A stretch of 64,000 nucleotides of DNA, from contig NZ_WIPK01000009.1 of assembly GCF_012922555.1 (NCBI RefSeq), positions 1 through 64,000 on the forward strand, in the 5' to 3' direction. Below, piece after piece: positions 1-7,470 of this stretch. The notes beneath the pieces are model-generated. The model did no database searches. It was not told the DNA's origin and saw nothing but the letters and a program-made list of their open reading frames with translations. The stretch's first letter is position 1. Each line of letters starts with the position of its first letter. The stretch comes from Paraclostridium dentum. Lineage in GTDB: Bacteria > Bacillota > Clostridia > Peptostreptococcales > Peptostreptococcaceae. The translations under genes were made by a program, and so were the position numbers.

Positions 1-701
1 TTAGCAACATCTACGTCTCTTATTCTTGACTCTGCAGCAGATAAGTTTTCTGTAGAAGTTGTTAAGTTTGAAGAAGTATACTCTAATCTATTTTGCGTAG
101 CTCCTAAGTTTGCTCTTCCTGTATTTATTTGTTCTAATACAGCATCTACTTTTGAAACGTAAGCTTGTGCTTTTGTGCTATCAGCAACATCAGCACTTGC
201 TAAGCTATTTGCTTGAGTTACTAAATCTATTGTATTTATACTTCTAGTTTCATCATTAGCTCCAGCTTGTATTGTAAAGCTTCCAGCTCCACTTAATAAG
301 TTTTTACCGTTAAACTTAGTTTCTTTACCTATCTTATCCATTTCAGCTTGTAATTGATCTAACTCAGTTTTTATCTTAGTTCTATCTGTACTTCCTAATG
401 TATCATTTCCTGCTTGAACTCCAAGTTCTCTCATTCTTTGAGCTATATTTCCTGCTTCTTCTAAAGCACCTTCTGCAGTTTGCACCATAGATATACCATC
501 TTGTACATTTCTATCTGCTTGTTCCATACCTCTTATTTGAGCTCTCATTTTTTCAGATACAGCTAGTCCTGCAGCATCATCTCCAGCTTTAGTTATTCTT
601 AATCCTGTAGATAATTTCTCCATAGATTTTCCAGATAAAGCAGTGTTTTTGCTCATTTGGTTAGTTGCTATCATAGCATTCATATTAGTGTTTATTCTCA
701 T
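1..701 (-). CDS. fliC: Flagellin, C-terminus cut by the window edge
   Basis: Encodes flagellin, the filament subunit exported through the flagellar type III apparatus. The translation from the ATG at 699-701 begins MRINTNMNAM and continues with the conserved N-terminal D0/D1 helices (LSTGLRITKAGDDAAGLAVS). After a short central part it enters the conserved C-terminal region (TENLSAAESRIRDVDVA) exactly at position 1. About 233 codons are present and perhaps 40-50 are missing, so the full protein would be near 275-280 residues, a short flagellin with little variable domain. A good Shine-Dalgarno (AAGGAG) lies at 711-716. It follows the fliT-like gene and has its own sigma-28 promoter and a CsrA-type leader, described separately. 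The fully conserved ends leave little doubt. Confidence 0.96.
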   Translation of the reverse strand, partial: MRINTNMNAMIATNQMSKNTALSGKSMEKLSTGLRITKAGDDAAGLAVSEKMRAQIRGMEQADRNVQDGISMVQTAEGALEEAGNIAQRMRELGVQAGNDTLGSTDRTKIKTELDQLQAEMDKIGKETKFNGKNLLSGAGSFTIQAGANDETRSINTIDLVTQANSLASADVADSTKAQAYVSKVDAVLEQINTGRANLGATQNRLEYTSSNLTTSTENLSAAESRIRDVDVA

Positions 702-726
702 GATTTTACTCTCCTTAGTTTTTTAC

Positions 727-738
727 GACATCCTTGTC
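727..738 (-). promoter_or_regulatory. CsrA-binding hairpin in the flagellin leader
   Basis: On the minus strand the leader reads GACAAGGATGTC: a 4-bp stem (GACA/TGTC) presenting AGGA in the loop. Together with the preceding bases it matches the published CsrA SELEX consensus RUACARGGAUGU at 11 of 12 positions. It lies about 10 nt upstream of the flagellin Shine-Dalgarno (711-716), whose AAGGAG could be a second GGA site. This two-site arrangement is what is known for the Bacillus subtilis hag leader, where CsrA represses translation and FliW relieves it. Both csrA and fliW are encoded 2.5 kb away. A 14-bp perfect palindrome at 757-770 lies near the predicted 5' end of the leader; its role is unknown. 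Confidence 0.82.
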
Positions 739-786
739 TTTTATTTTATGTGCAATTACTTGGCCAAGTATTGCTTACAATATCAT

Positions 787-813
787 ATATCGGAATTATT
801 TGGAAAAACTTTA
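787..813 (-). promoter_or_regulatory. Sigma-28 (SigD/FliA) promoter of flagellin
   Basis: On the minus strand TAAA (813-810) is followed by exactly 15 nt and then TCCGATAT (794-787). This matches the sigma-28 consensus TAAA-N15-GCCGATAT at all but one position. The -35 TAAA contains the TAA stop codon of the upstream fliT-like gene, so the flagellin promoter starts inside the previous gene. Predicted transcription start is near 779, giving a leader of about 78 nt. FlgM, the anti-sigma-28 factor, is encoded in the same region. Confidence 0.88.
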
Positions 814-1131
814 CACTTTTTTATTAAAAATATTTAATTTTTCTTTACCTATATTAATATAAGACATATTAGCTTTTTTTGATTTATTATATTCTTTAAT
901 TTCTTTTTTTGTATCTTCCATTTGTTCTTTCAATAAACATTTTATATTTTCATCTATATCAATTATGTTTTCTTTTAAAAGTATATCTTTAAATTTTTTT
1001 GAATCAGTAACATAATCTAGTATATTTTGTCTTATATCTAAAAGTCCGTTTATATCTTCTATATCTTTAGTTTTTAACTTTTTTACTATATCTAATGATA
1101 TTTCTTTATATTTATTAGCAAGTTCAATCAT
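811..1131 (-). CDS. fliT: FliT-like flagellar chaperone
   Basis: A small (106 aa), charged, mostly helical protein with no signal or membrane segment, encoded between fliD and flagellin. Position, size and composition fit the FliT family, cytoplasmic chaperones for the FliD cap protein. The sequence itself shows only predicted amphipathic helices (Lys/Glu/Ile rich), so the assignment leans on synteny; the same slot in C. difficile holds a short protein of this kind. An AAAGG Shine-Dalgarno precedes the ATG. The stop codon forms part of the sigma-28 promoter of flagellin. Confidence 0.7.
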   Translation of the reverse strand: MIELANKYKEISLDIVKKLKTKDIEDINGLLDIRQNILDYVTDSKKFKDILLKENIIDIDENIKCLLKEQMEDTKKEIKEYNKSKKANMSYINIGKEKLNIFNKKV

Positions 1132-1149
1132 AATTTAACCTTTCTAAAT

Positions 1150-2727
1150 TTACATTTGTGCAAAGTAATTCATTTGTGAATTAAGTTTATTCATACTTGC
1201 TTCTAACTGACCAAATTGTTTATACAATTGACTTTCTCTATTGTCCATTTTTTTTTGTAAAAGTTTTATAGCATCTTCTTGTCTTTTTATTTGCTCTGAA
1301 TAAAAATTATTTACAACTGAAGAAGTCTTTTCAAGACCAGCTTTTTTAGCAAAAATAGATGATGAAGTTCCTACATAATCATTCATAGTATCTTTCATCT
1401 TCTCTAAAACGCTATCATTTCCACCTGCAAATGCATCATATACTTTTTGACTATTATTTTGAAGTGCTTTTTTAAACTTATCTTCATTTAAAGACAATTG
1501 GCCTTTTTTTGTATAATCTTCACTTGAAGTTAATCCACAGTCCATTAAAAAAGTCATATTATCACCAAATATTGCGCTTTGCATTTTATCCACGAAACTT
1601 CTCATTTCAGAATCATTTCTTAATAGACCTTGCTTAGCTTTTTTCTCCCATTTTTCAATTTCATCTTCACTCATATCTTTCTTTTGAGCTTCTGTTAATG
1701 GTGGATAATCTTTATTTCCTTTTTCTGTAACAAGAGAGTAAACTTTATCCATTATCTTATTGTAGTCTTCTATAAATTTTTTCATATTATCAACTACAGG
1801 TTGTACATCTTCTTTTGAAGTTATATCACAAGTCCCTGTAGTATGAACATTATATGTTATTCCATCTATGCTAAATGAGTTGGACTCTTCATTTAATGTT
1901 TTTGTAAATGACCCATCTTTAGATTTCACTTCTATTTGTGAATTTGAACCTTTTTCACTTTTTGAAATTCCTAAAAAGTCTAAAGCTCCACTTTCATTTC
2001 CAGAAGCATCAACTATTTGTAGTTTAGAATTTTCTCCTGTTTTAGTACTTTCAATCGTAAATTTGCCTGTCATATCACTATAAGATGCTTTCACTTTTCC
2101 ATCTGTACTATTATTTATCTTATTTATTAAAGTATCTATAGTATCAGCTGGCTCTTTTACTACTTTGTTTCCATCTTTATCTAATACGAAATTTCCATCA
2201 CTATCTGTTTCATATAAAGGTTCTGTTCTTATTGTTATTTCTTTAGATAACTCTTTATCTCCATCTCCGAACTTGATTGAAAACTTTTGTTCTCCACTTA
2301 AGCCTAAAGATTCTAATGAGCTATCTTTTTTTATATCTACACTATTTGTAGCTTTGCTTGAACTCATTTTAGCTGATTGAGCTAGCTTTACAACATTAAA
2401 ACTATAATCAACTTTATTAGCTCCTGCACTTCCTGATGCTGTAATTACATTCTCATTTGAACTTCCTATAGTTAATGTATTCCATGCACTACTACTCATT
2501 ATAGAGTTTGGAGAAGTTACTGAAAAATACTTATCTTGTAAAGATTTAATATCTTTCATCACTTCCCTATATATTTCTTGTTGCCATTTTACTGTTTGTT
2601 GTTTTTGCTTTGCTTTATCAATTTTTTGTTGTTCTCCTGAAAGCATGTCTTTTATCATAGCATCAGTGTCCATACCAGTTGCAAGACCTGGAATCCTTAC
2701 ACTACTTGCACTTCCAACGCTTGTCAT
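1150..2727 (-). CDS. fliD: Flagellar cap (hook-associated protein 2)
   Basis: FliD caps the growing filament and folds incoming flagellin. The N-terminus (VRIPGLATGMDTDAMIKDML, about residues 10-29) is the diagnostic FliD_N motif. The C-terminal third (RQEDAIKLLQKKMDNRESQL and LEASMNKLNSQMNYFAQM) is the coiled FliD_C domain that ends almost every FliD. At 525 aa it is of ordinary size; the middle domains are variable. A strong Shine-Dalgarno (AGGGGG) precedes the ATG. It sits 11 nt downstream of fliS in one operon and is followed by its probable chaperone gene fliT. Confidence 0.95.
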   Translation of the reverse strand: MTSVGSASSVRIPGLATGMDTDAMIKDMLSGEQQKIDKAKQKQQTVKWQQEIYREVMKDIKSLQDKYFSVTSPNSIMSSSAWNTLTIGSSNENVITASGSAGANKVDYSFNVVKLAQSAKMSSSKATNSVDIKKDSSLESLGLSGEQKFSIKFGDGDKELSKEITIRTEPLYETDSDGNFVLDKDGNKVVKEPADTIDTLINKINNSTDGKVKASYSDMTGKFTIESTKTGENSKLQIVDASGNESGALDFLGISKSEKGSNSQIEVKSKDGSFTKTLNEESNSFSIDGITYNVHTTGTCDITSKEDVQPVVDNMKKFIEDYNKIMDKVYSLVTEKGNKDYPPLTEAQKKDMSEDEIEKWEKKAKQGLLRNDSEMRSFVDKMQSAIFGDNMTFLMDCGLTSSEDYTKKGQLSLNEDKFKKALQNNSQKVYDAFAGGNDSVLEKMKDTMNDYVGTSSSIFAKKAGLEKTSSVVNNFYSEQIKRQEDAIKLLQKKMDNRESQLYKQFGQLEASMNKLNSQMNYFAQM

Positions 2728-2738
2728 AAAATAACCCC

Positions 2739-3119
2739 CTATTTACCAGTTTTTATTTTCATATCAACTTCATGCCACATATCCCTTACTTCCTCTATAA
2801 AAGGAAGCACTTCATCTATTATTTTTATATCTTTTTTCATATTTGCTTTAGCTAATTCATTTTTTATATATTCATATAATTGATATAAATCATCCATAGC
2901 TTTAGAACTTCTATCCATAGTTATCATAAGTTCTAAAAATATATCTTGGACTCTAACTAATTCTTTATGAGCTCTTTCTATATTTCTATCAAGTATCGCC
3001 AACCTGGCTATTTTTGTATATTTAACTGCTCCATCTACTAGCATTAAAAGTAGTTGCTCTTTAGATGCCGTATTTACAGAATTTTGTTTGTACGCATTGT
3101 ATGGATTTGCCGTGTACAT
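2739..3119 (-). CDS. fliS: Flagellin export chaperone FliS
   Basis: FliS binds flagellin in the cytoplasm, prevents early polymerisation and hands it to the export gate. The 126-aa protein starts with the conserved NPYNAYKQNSVNTASKEQLL segment (residues 5-24), the FliS signature, followed by the four-helix-bundle pattern and the MTMDRSSKAMDDLYQLYEYI helix. It is encoded between csrA and fliD. C. difficile has two fliS copies here; this window has one. Confidence 0.96.
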   Translation of the reverse strand: MYTANPYNAYKQNSVNTASKEQLLLMLVDGAVKYTKIARLAILDRNIERAHKELVRVQDIFLELMITMDRSSKAMDDLYQLYEYIKNELAKANMKKDIKIIDEVLPFIEEVRDMWHEVDMKIKTGK

Positions 3120-3131
3120 ATATTACCTCAC

Positions 3132-3344
3132 CTACTTAAAATAATTTAAAATATCATCTAATTTAGCTATCGCACTTGAATTTTCTTCTTTTACTTTTTC
3201 ATATATTTCTTTTCTAAGTATTATCTTATCTTTTGGTGCATCTATAGCTAATTTAACACTTCCATCATCTATTTTAACTATCTTTATTTCTATGTCATCT
3301 CCAATTAATAATGACTCATCCTTTTTCCTAGAAATTACTAACAT
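3132..3344 (-). CDS. csrA: Translational regulator CsrA
   Basis: CsrA is a dimeric RNA-binding protein that blocks ribosome access at GGA-containing hairpins, in Gram-positives chiefly the flagellin leader. The 70-aa product from the ATG at 3344 begins [20 protein letters not shown], the canonical N-terminus, and keeps the binding arginine in the LRKEIYEKV segment. A longer reading from a GTG at 3353 would add three residues, but the Shine-Dalgarno AGGA is only one base from that GTG and well placed (10 nt) for the ATG. The gene overlaps the end of fliW by 17 nt, implying translational coupling of regulator and antagonist. Confidence 0.95.
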   Translation of the reverse strand: MLVISRKKDESLLIGDDIEIKIVKIDDGSVKLAIDAPKDKIILRKEIYEKVKEENSSAIAKLDDILNYFK

Positions 3345-3726
3345 CTTTACCACATCCTATTAAAGGTTCTTTTATATTGTACTTGTCATCTTGTAATATT
3401 AGCTGTAAACCTAATTTATTTTTTACACTCATTACTAAAGGAGCCTTTAGATTTACTGTGCTGTTTTCTAGTTTTTTCCCAAGTGTTACTATATTTAATA
3501 ATAGTACATCTTCTGGATTACCTATTTTTAATGAATTTATAGTATCAGTATCTAATTTAATTTCATAATCTTTTTTAACGTCAAATGGAGATATAGCTAT
3601 AAACCCTACACTCTTATCATCTAAAGAGTTTACAACTTTAAATTTTTGATTTTCTTCAATATCACTTATCTCAAAGTTTCTGTGATTTTCAAACCCTGGA
3701 AGTCCTTTTTCAAATACTACTTTCAT
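3328..3726 (-). CDS. fliW: Flagellar assembly factor FliW
   Basis: FliW binds flagellin or CsrA; when flagellin is exported, freed FliW sequesters CsrA and flagellin translation resumes. The 132-aa protein has the family features: the [17 protein letters not shown]-terminus, the FIAISPF stretch and a C-terminal [20 protein letters not shown] segment. It directly precedes and overlaps csrA, the standard arrangement. It is 10 nt from flgL upstream, so it belongs to the flgM-to-fliT operon. Confidence 0.95.
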   Translation of the reverse strand: MKVVFEKGLPGFENHRNFEISDIEENQKFKVVNSLDDKSVGFIAISPFDVKKDYEIKLDTDTINSLKIGNPEDVLLLNIVTLGKKLENSTVNLKAPLVMSVKNKLGLQLILQDDKYNIKEPLIGCGKDVSNF

Positions 3727-3736
3727 AATTTCACCT

Positions 3737-4669
3737 CTATCTTAAATAATCTAATATACTAGGTTGTATAAGTTTTGCTCCGACTTGAATAGATGCATTA
3801 TATACCATTTCTGCAGATTTTAATTCTATAAATTTATCTACATAATTTACATCTTGTTCTAATGATAATACACCTTTCATGTTTAATATATTTTCATCAT
3901 TAAGATCTTTTATTTTTTCTGCCGTATTTACTTTCACTCCAAATTTAGTTCTAGTATCAACAGTATGATTAAAAAAGTCATCTATATTTTTCTTTACATC
4001 TCCCAATAGTTCTTTTTTATTATCTTCTACATTTACACCATTAGCTATATCGTTCATAATCTTTGATAAATCATTTATTGAATCAAGAAAATTTTTACCA
4101 TCTTTATTAAATATCTCACTTGCAGAAACATTATAATCTAAATTTATTCCATCAGAAATTTCAGCTTTTAAGTCTTCCGCATTTATATTTGGATTTAATT
4201 TTAAAGTAACAACCCCATCTTTTTCTTCTATTTGTACAGGTGGCTCATCCACAGATGTTCCTCCAAACATATATCTTCCACCATGAGTAGTATTTAAAGT
4301 TTCTCCTAAAGCTTTTAATTTTTCATTCATTTCAGCTTGTATAGCTTTCATTTCTTCATCTGAGTAAGTTCCGTTTCCAACCTTTAATATACTGTTCTTT
4401 ATATCTCCAAGTAGAGTTCCAAACTCTTCTAGGTTAGCATCAGTATTATTCATCCAACCTACAACTTCCTCTACATTTTGATTATGTTTTTCTGCATACT
4501 TAATTTCATTATTTAAATTCATTATTTTTATAGCTTTATGAGGATCATCTGATACTCTATTTATTTGTTTTTGTGAATCTAATTGTTTATTTAAATTGTC
4601 CATTCTTTGTAGCCCTTGTTGAACGTCATACATGTGATTTCTAATCATTGATGAATTTGTTATTCTCAT
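3737..4669 (-). CDS. flgL: Hook-filament junction protein FlgL (HAP3)
   Basis: FlgL is the second of the two junction proteins joining hook to filament. The 310-aa product has the flagellin-like N-terminus (MRITNSSMIRNHMYDVQQGL) with the GGRYMFGGTS segment near residue 125-140 and the C-terminal coiled helix (VNYVDKFIELKSAEMVYNAS) typical of HAP3. It follows flgK after 16 nt and carries a GGAGGA ribosome binding site. A family member beyond reasonable doubt. Confidence 0.95.
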   Translation of the reverse strand: MRITNSSMIRNHMYDVQQGLQRMDNLNKQLDSQKQINRVSDDPHKAIKIMNLNNEIKYAEKHNQNVEEVVGWMNNTDANLEEFGTLLGDIKNSILKVGNGTYSDEEMKAIQAEMNEKLKALGETLNTTHGGRYMFGGTSVDEPPVQIEEKDGVVTLKLNPNINAEDLKAEISDGINLDYNVSASEIFNKDGKNFLDSINDLSKIMNDIANGVNVEDNKKELLGDVKKNIDDFFNHTVDTRTKFGVKVNTAEKIKDLNDENILNMKGVLSLEQDVNYVDKFIELKSAEMVYNASIQVGAKLIQPSILDYLR

Positions 4670-4685
4670 AATTATCCTCCTAAAA

Positions 4686-5960
4686 TTATCTTACTAGCCC
4701 ATTTATTACAACATCTAGTAATGAATCAATAGTCGAAACTACCTTTGCACTAGCATTATACGCATGCTGAAATTGTATCAAGTTTATCATTTCTTCATCT
4801 AATGATACTCCCGATACATTTAATCTTGAACTATCTATTTCTTTTAAAACCTTGCTTTGGTTTTTTTCATTTCTTCTAACTTCTTGAGTTTCATTTCCTA
4901 ATCTTTGTATTATACTATTGTAGAAGTTATCTATAGTTATATCTTCTCCTCCGATACTTACCTTTTCGTCTTTTAATTTATACATTTTTTGTGCAGTGTC
5001 TGCAGTTATGTTTAAGTCTGTAGTTTTATCTAAAATATCATCTTTTACTTTTAGTATAGAGTCTGTTCCAGTTTCAAATATATCTGCTCCTAAAGTATCA
5101 TTTACACTTTTTTTGATACCTTCTGCCAATTCTTCTAAATCCTTTTTATATCCCTCTATTTTATCAATCATTTCAAAAGAACCTTTAATTTCTCCAGATA
5201 CACCTGGTATCTTTTTTAGATCATCTTCAGTTATATTTTCTCCGCTTGCTATTTTATCCTTTAATAGCTTTTGAACATTTTCATCATTTATGTTCATTTT
5301 AAAACTTAAATCATCTAAAATTCTATCTCTTTCATCCATTAAATCATTAGGAGATTTTCCGCTACCCTCAACTAATTTAATTTGTTTATCAAGTTCTTTT
5401 AATTCTTTTAACTTTCCATTTATATCGTCTATATTTTCATTTAATTTCTTTTTAGCATTTTCACTTAATTCATTTAATTTTTTATATACATTACTTATAT
5501 TCTTAGCTAAGTAGTCACTATTTTGAATAACTATATCCTTAGATCCAACGTCATTAGGATTTTTTGAAAGTTCTTGCCAGCTCATAAAGAAATTATTTAT
5601 AGATGAAGAAATCCCTGTTTCAGATGGTTCATTAAATATATTTTCCATAGTACTATAATGATCATATTTCACACCTATTTGACCATATGTATGACTTTCA
5701 TTTCTAAATTGGAAATCATAAAATGAATTTCTAACCCTAACTATATCAGTAACTTCGACTCCTGTCCCTAATTGTCCAGCGCCTAACTGACTGTTATATC
5801 CAGGATAACTGTATGCACTTCTTGCTTTTTGCTCTACTTGTTGTCTTGAATACCCTGGAGTGTTTAAATTGTTGATATTATGAGAAGTCGTTTGTATCGA
5901 TGCCTGACTTGCACTCATACCAGTTCTTGCTGATTGTAAACTACCTAATAATCCTGACAT
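4686..5960 (-). CDS. flgK: Hook-associated protein FlgK (HAP1)
   Basis: FlgK is the junction protein that contacts the hook. The N-terminus (ARTGMSASQASIQTTSHNIN then NTPGYSRQQV, residues 11-43) and the C-terminus (VSLDEEMINLIQFQHAYNAS, then STIDSLLDVVINGLV) are the two conserved rod/hook-family ends. At 424 aa it is on the short side for FlgK, with a shortened middle rich in Lys/Asp/Glu helices. It lies between flgN, its export chaperone gene, and flgL. Confidence 0.95.
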   Translation of the reverse strand: MSGLLGSLQSARTGMSASQASIQTTSHNINNLNTPGYSRQQVEQKARSAYSYPGYNSQLGAGQLGTGVEVTDIVRVRNSFYDFQFRNESHTYGQIGVKYDHYSTMENIFNEPSETGISSSINNFFMSWQELSKNPNDVGSKDIVIQNSDYLAKNISNVYKKLNELSENAKKKLNENIDDINGKLKELKELDKQIKLVEGSGKSPNDLMDERDRILDDLSFKMNINDENVQKLLKDKIASGENITEDDLKKIPGVSGEIKGSFEMIDKIEGYKKDLEELAEGIKKSVNDTLGADIFETGTDSILKVKDDILDKTTDLNITADTAQKMYKLKDEKVSIGGEDITIDNFYNSIIQRLGNETQEVRRNEKNQSKVLKEIDSSRLNVSGVSLDEEMINLIQFQHAYNASAKVVSTIDSLLDVVINGLVR

Positions 5961-5984
5961 ATATTCCCTCCACTTATTTAATTT

Positions 5985-6398
5985 TTACTTTCCTACTTGT
6001 CCACAATAATTATATGTACCTGTTCCTTGACTTGGCTTTATTACATTTAACATTTTTTTAGTAAAAAATAGTTTTTGCTTTAAAATAACATGATTTGATT
6101 CTTTTTGAACTTCTATCATTTTTATAGTACTCTTTATTTCCTCATAAGCTTCTTTAATGTTTTTATCATCATTTTCTTCTATTAAAGTTCCCATACTAAA
6201 ATCAGATCCAACTATGTTTCTTCTTTGAATTTCTAACTTTGCTATATCTCTAGATACATTTTCTAGTTTTCTTGCAATTTTATCTAATAATGTTGGATCT
6301 TTTCCAAGTATTAAATCATACTGTTCATCCAGCAAATTTAATAACTCTTTAAACATTTTTCTTTGTTCGTATATTATAACTTTTAACTCTGGACTCAT
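5985..6398 (-). CDS. flgN: FlgN-type export chaperone
   Basis: A 137-aa all-helical cytoplasmic protein located between flgM and flgK, where FlgN, the chaperone for FlgK and FlgL, is found in many Firmicutes. The FKELLNLLDEQYDLILGKDP segment (about residues 16-35) and the following long amphipathic helix fit the FlgN four-helix pattern. Sequence conservation in this family is low, so the name rests on helix pattern plus synteny. The Shine-Dalgarno is GGAGGA. Confidence 0.8.
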   Translation of the reverse strand: MSPELKVIIYEQRKMFKELLNLLDEQYDLILGKDPTLLDKIARKLENVSRDIAKLEIQRRNIVGSDFSMGTLIEENDDKNIKEAYEEIKSTIKMIEVQKESNHVILKQKLFFTKKMLNVIKPSQGTGTYNYCGQVGK

Positions 6399-6410
6399 TT
6401 TTTTCTCCTC

Positions 6411-6671
6411 CTACAATTTTTCTACTATTTTTTTAGCTAAAATTCTAGAATCAACTTTATAAGTTCCATTTTCAATTTGCTGTTTAAGTCGATTTATTTT
6501 TTCCATATCCATAGGTTCTTCTTTTGAACTAACTTTACTTAAATATTTCCCTAGTTCTGATATTTGAACACTATCAGTATTATTTTGGCTTTTATTTTCA
6601 TTATTGTTTTTTAATTTATCCATCTTATATATGCTATTGAATGCTATATGTTTATCATTAGTAACTTTCAA
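6411..6671 (-). CDS. flgM: Anti-sigma-28 factor FlgM
   Basis: FlgM holds sigma-28 inactive until the hook is complete and FlgM is exported. The 86-aa protein has a disordered, Asn/Lys-rich N-terminal half. The C-terminal half has the family signature: DSVQISELGKYLSKV (residues 33-47), then KINRLKQQIENGTYKVDSRI and LAKKIVEKL, the sigma-binding helices. Its natural target promoter is visible upstream of flagellin at 787-813. Confidence 0.94.
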   Translation of the reverse strand: MKVTNDKHIAFNSIYKMDKLKNNNENKSQNNTDSVQISELGKYLSKVSSKEEPMDMEKINRLKQQIENGTYKVDSRILAKKIVEKL

Positions 6672-6691
6672 AACGCTACCTCCTCAAGAAT

Positions 6692-7015
6692 TTAATATTC
6701 TTCTTGCATTGATTTTATCTTTGATAATCTTACCGCTATTTTATCGTTTATTATCATACTTTCTCCGCTTGCTATAGTTACCCCATTTATACTTATATCT
6801 AATGGTTCTTCTAAATACTTATCTAATTCTAAGATATCTCCCTCTTTGAGATTTACTATACTAGAAATTTTTTCTCGAGTACTGCCTACTAAAACTTCTA
6901 ATTCCATCTCTGCATGTGATATAGCTTCTATAGCGTTTATAGATGCGGTCTCACCCTTTTGTAATTGTTCAAACTGAGGTTCATATATCTCTTTTATTTC
7001 GTTTTTGCTTTGCAT
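6692..7015 (-). CDS. fliN: FliN-like C-ring (SpoA domain) protein
   Basis: A 107-aa protein consisting mainly of one SpoA/SURF domain (about residues 33-103). The pattern AEMELEVLVGSTREKISSIV, LKEGDILELDKY, DISINGVTIASGE and DKIAVRLSKI matches FliN/FliM C-terminal domains of the motor switch. It is not the main motor operon copy, since fliM and fliG are absent here; C. difficile also has a FliN-annotated gene at this late-operon position. Whether it is a true rotor subunit or an export-sorting accessory cannot be told from sequence. Confidence 0.85.
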   Translation of the reverse strand: MQSKNEIKEIYEPQFEQLQKGETASINAIEAISHAEMELEVLVGSTREKISSIVNLKEGDILELDKYLEEPLDISINGVTIASGESMIINDKIAVRLSKIKSMQEEY

Positions 7016-7032
7016 AAGTGTCTCTCCTTATT

Positions 7033-7458
7033 TTACAAATATAGGTCAATTAAAAGCCCATTAATGTCATCTATTTCTGAAATAATATCTATATTGTCTT
7101 TTTCATTTTCTAAAACAGACTTAGTTAAGTTCTCTAATTTTTCATCAACTACTTTTACTGTTTTAAAATAATTATTGCTCCAAAAAGAGTCTTTTTTATC
7201 TGTCTCATAGGTGTAATCAACTACAGACTTTAAATATTTTTGTATCGCCTGCTTATATCTAATGACATGTGAATACCCTCTTGTATTTGCTAAGTCTTTT
7301 CCTATGTCTTTTATTTGATTTAAATACCTGTCTACCTCTTCTTTGCTTTTAGATATACTCACCTTATTGAAACTATCACTAAAGCTTAGTGACTGCTTTG
7401 GCTTCTTTATATCTATTGAACTATTTTCACTAGAAATTTTAAATTCTCTTATTTTCAT
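7033..7458 (-). CDS. YaaR family (DUF327) protein
   Basis: A 141-aa soluble helical protein. The SFSDSFN stretch near residue 25-31, RYLNQIKDIGKDLANTRGYS (about 43-62), IRYKQAIQKYLKSVVDYTYE and the C-terminal EIDDINGLLIDLYL are characteristic of the YaaR/DUF327 family. Its biochemical role is not established. In this lineage such a gene commonly accompanies late flagellar genes, and here it sits between the EAL protein and the FliN-like gene with short gaps, so it probably acts in flagellar biogenesis or its control. Confidence 0.8.
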   Translation of the reverse strand: MKIREFKISSENSSIDIKKPKQSLSFSDSFNKVSISKSKEEVDRYLNQIKDIGKDLANTRGYSHVIRYKQAIQKYLKSVVDYTYETDKKDSFWSNNYFKTVKVVDEKLENLTKSVLENEKDNIDIISEIDDINGLLIDLYL

Positions 7459-7470
7459 ATTTACCTCTAA

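Noticed and set aside
643-837. Plus-strand 64-codon hydrophobic frame at the flagellin 5' end
   Set aside because: Antisense to the flagellin start, its leader and promoter; hydrophobicity follows from T-rich DNA, and no ribosome binding site is present.
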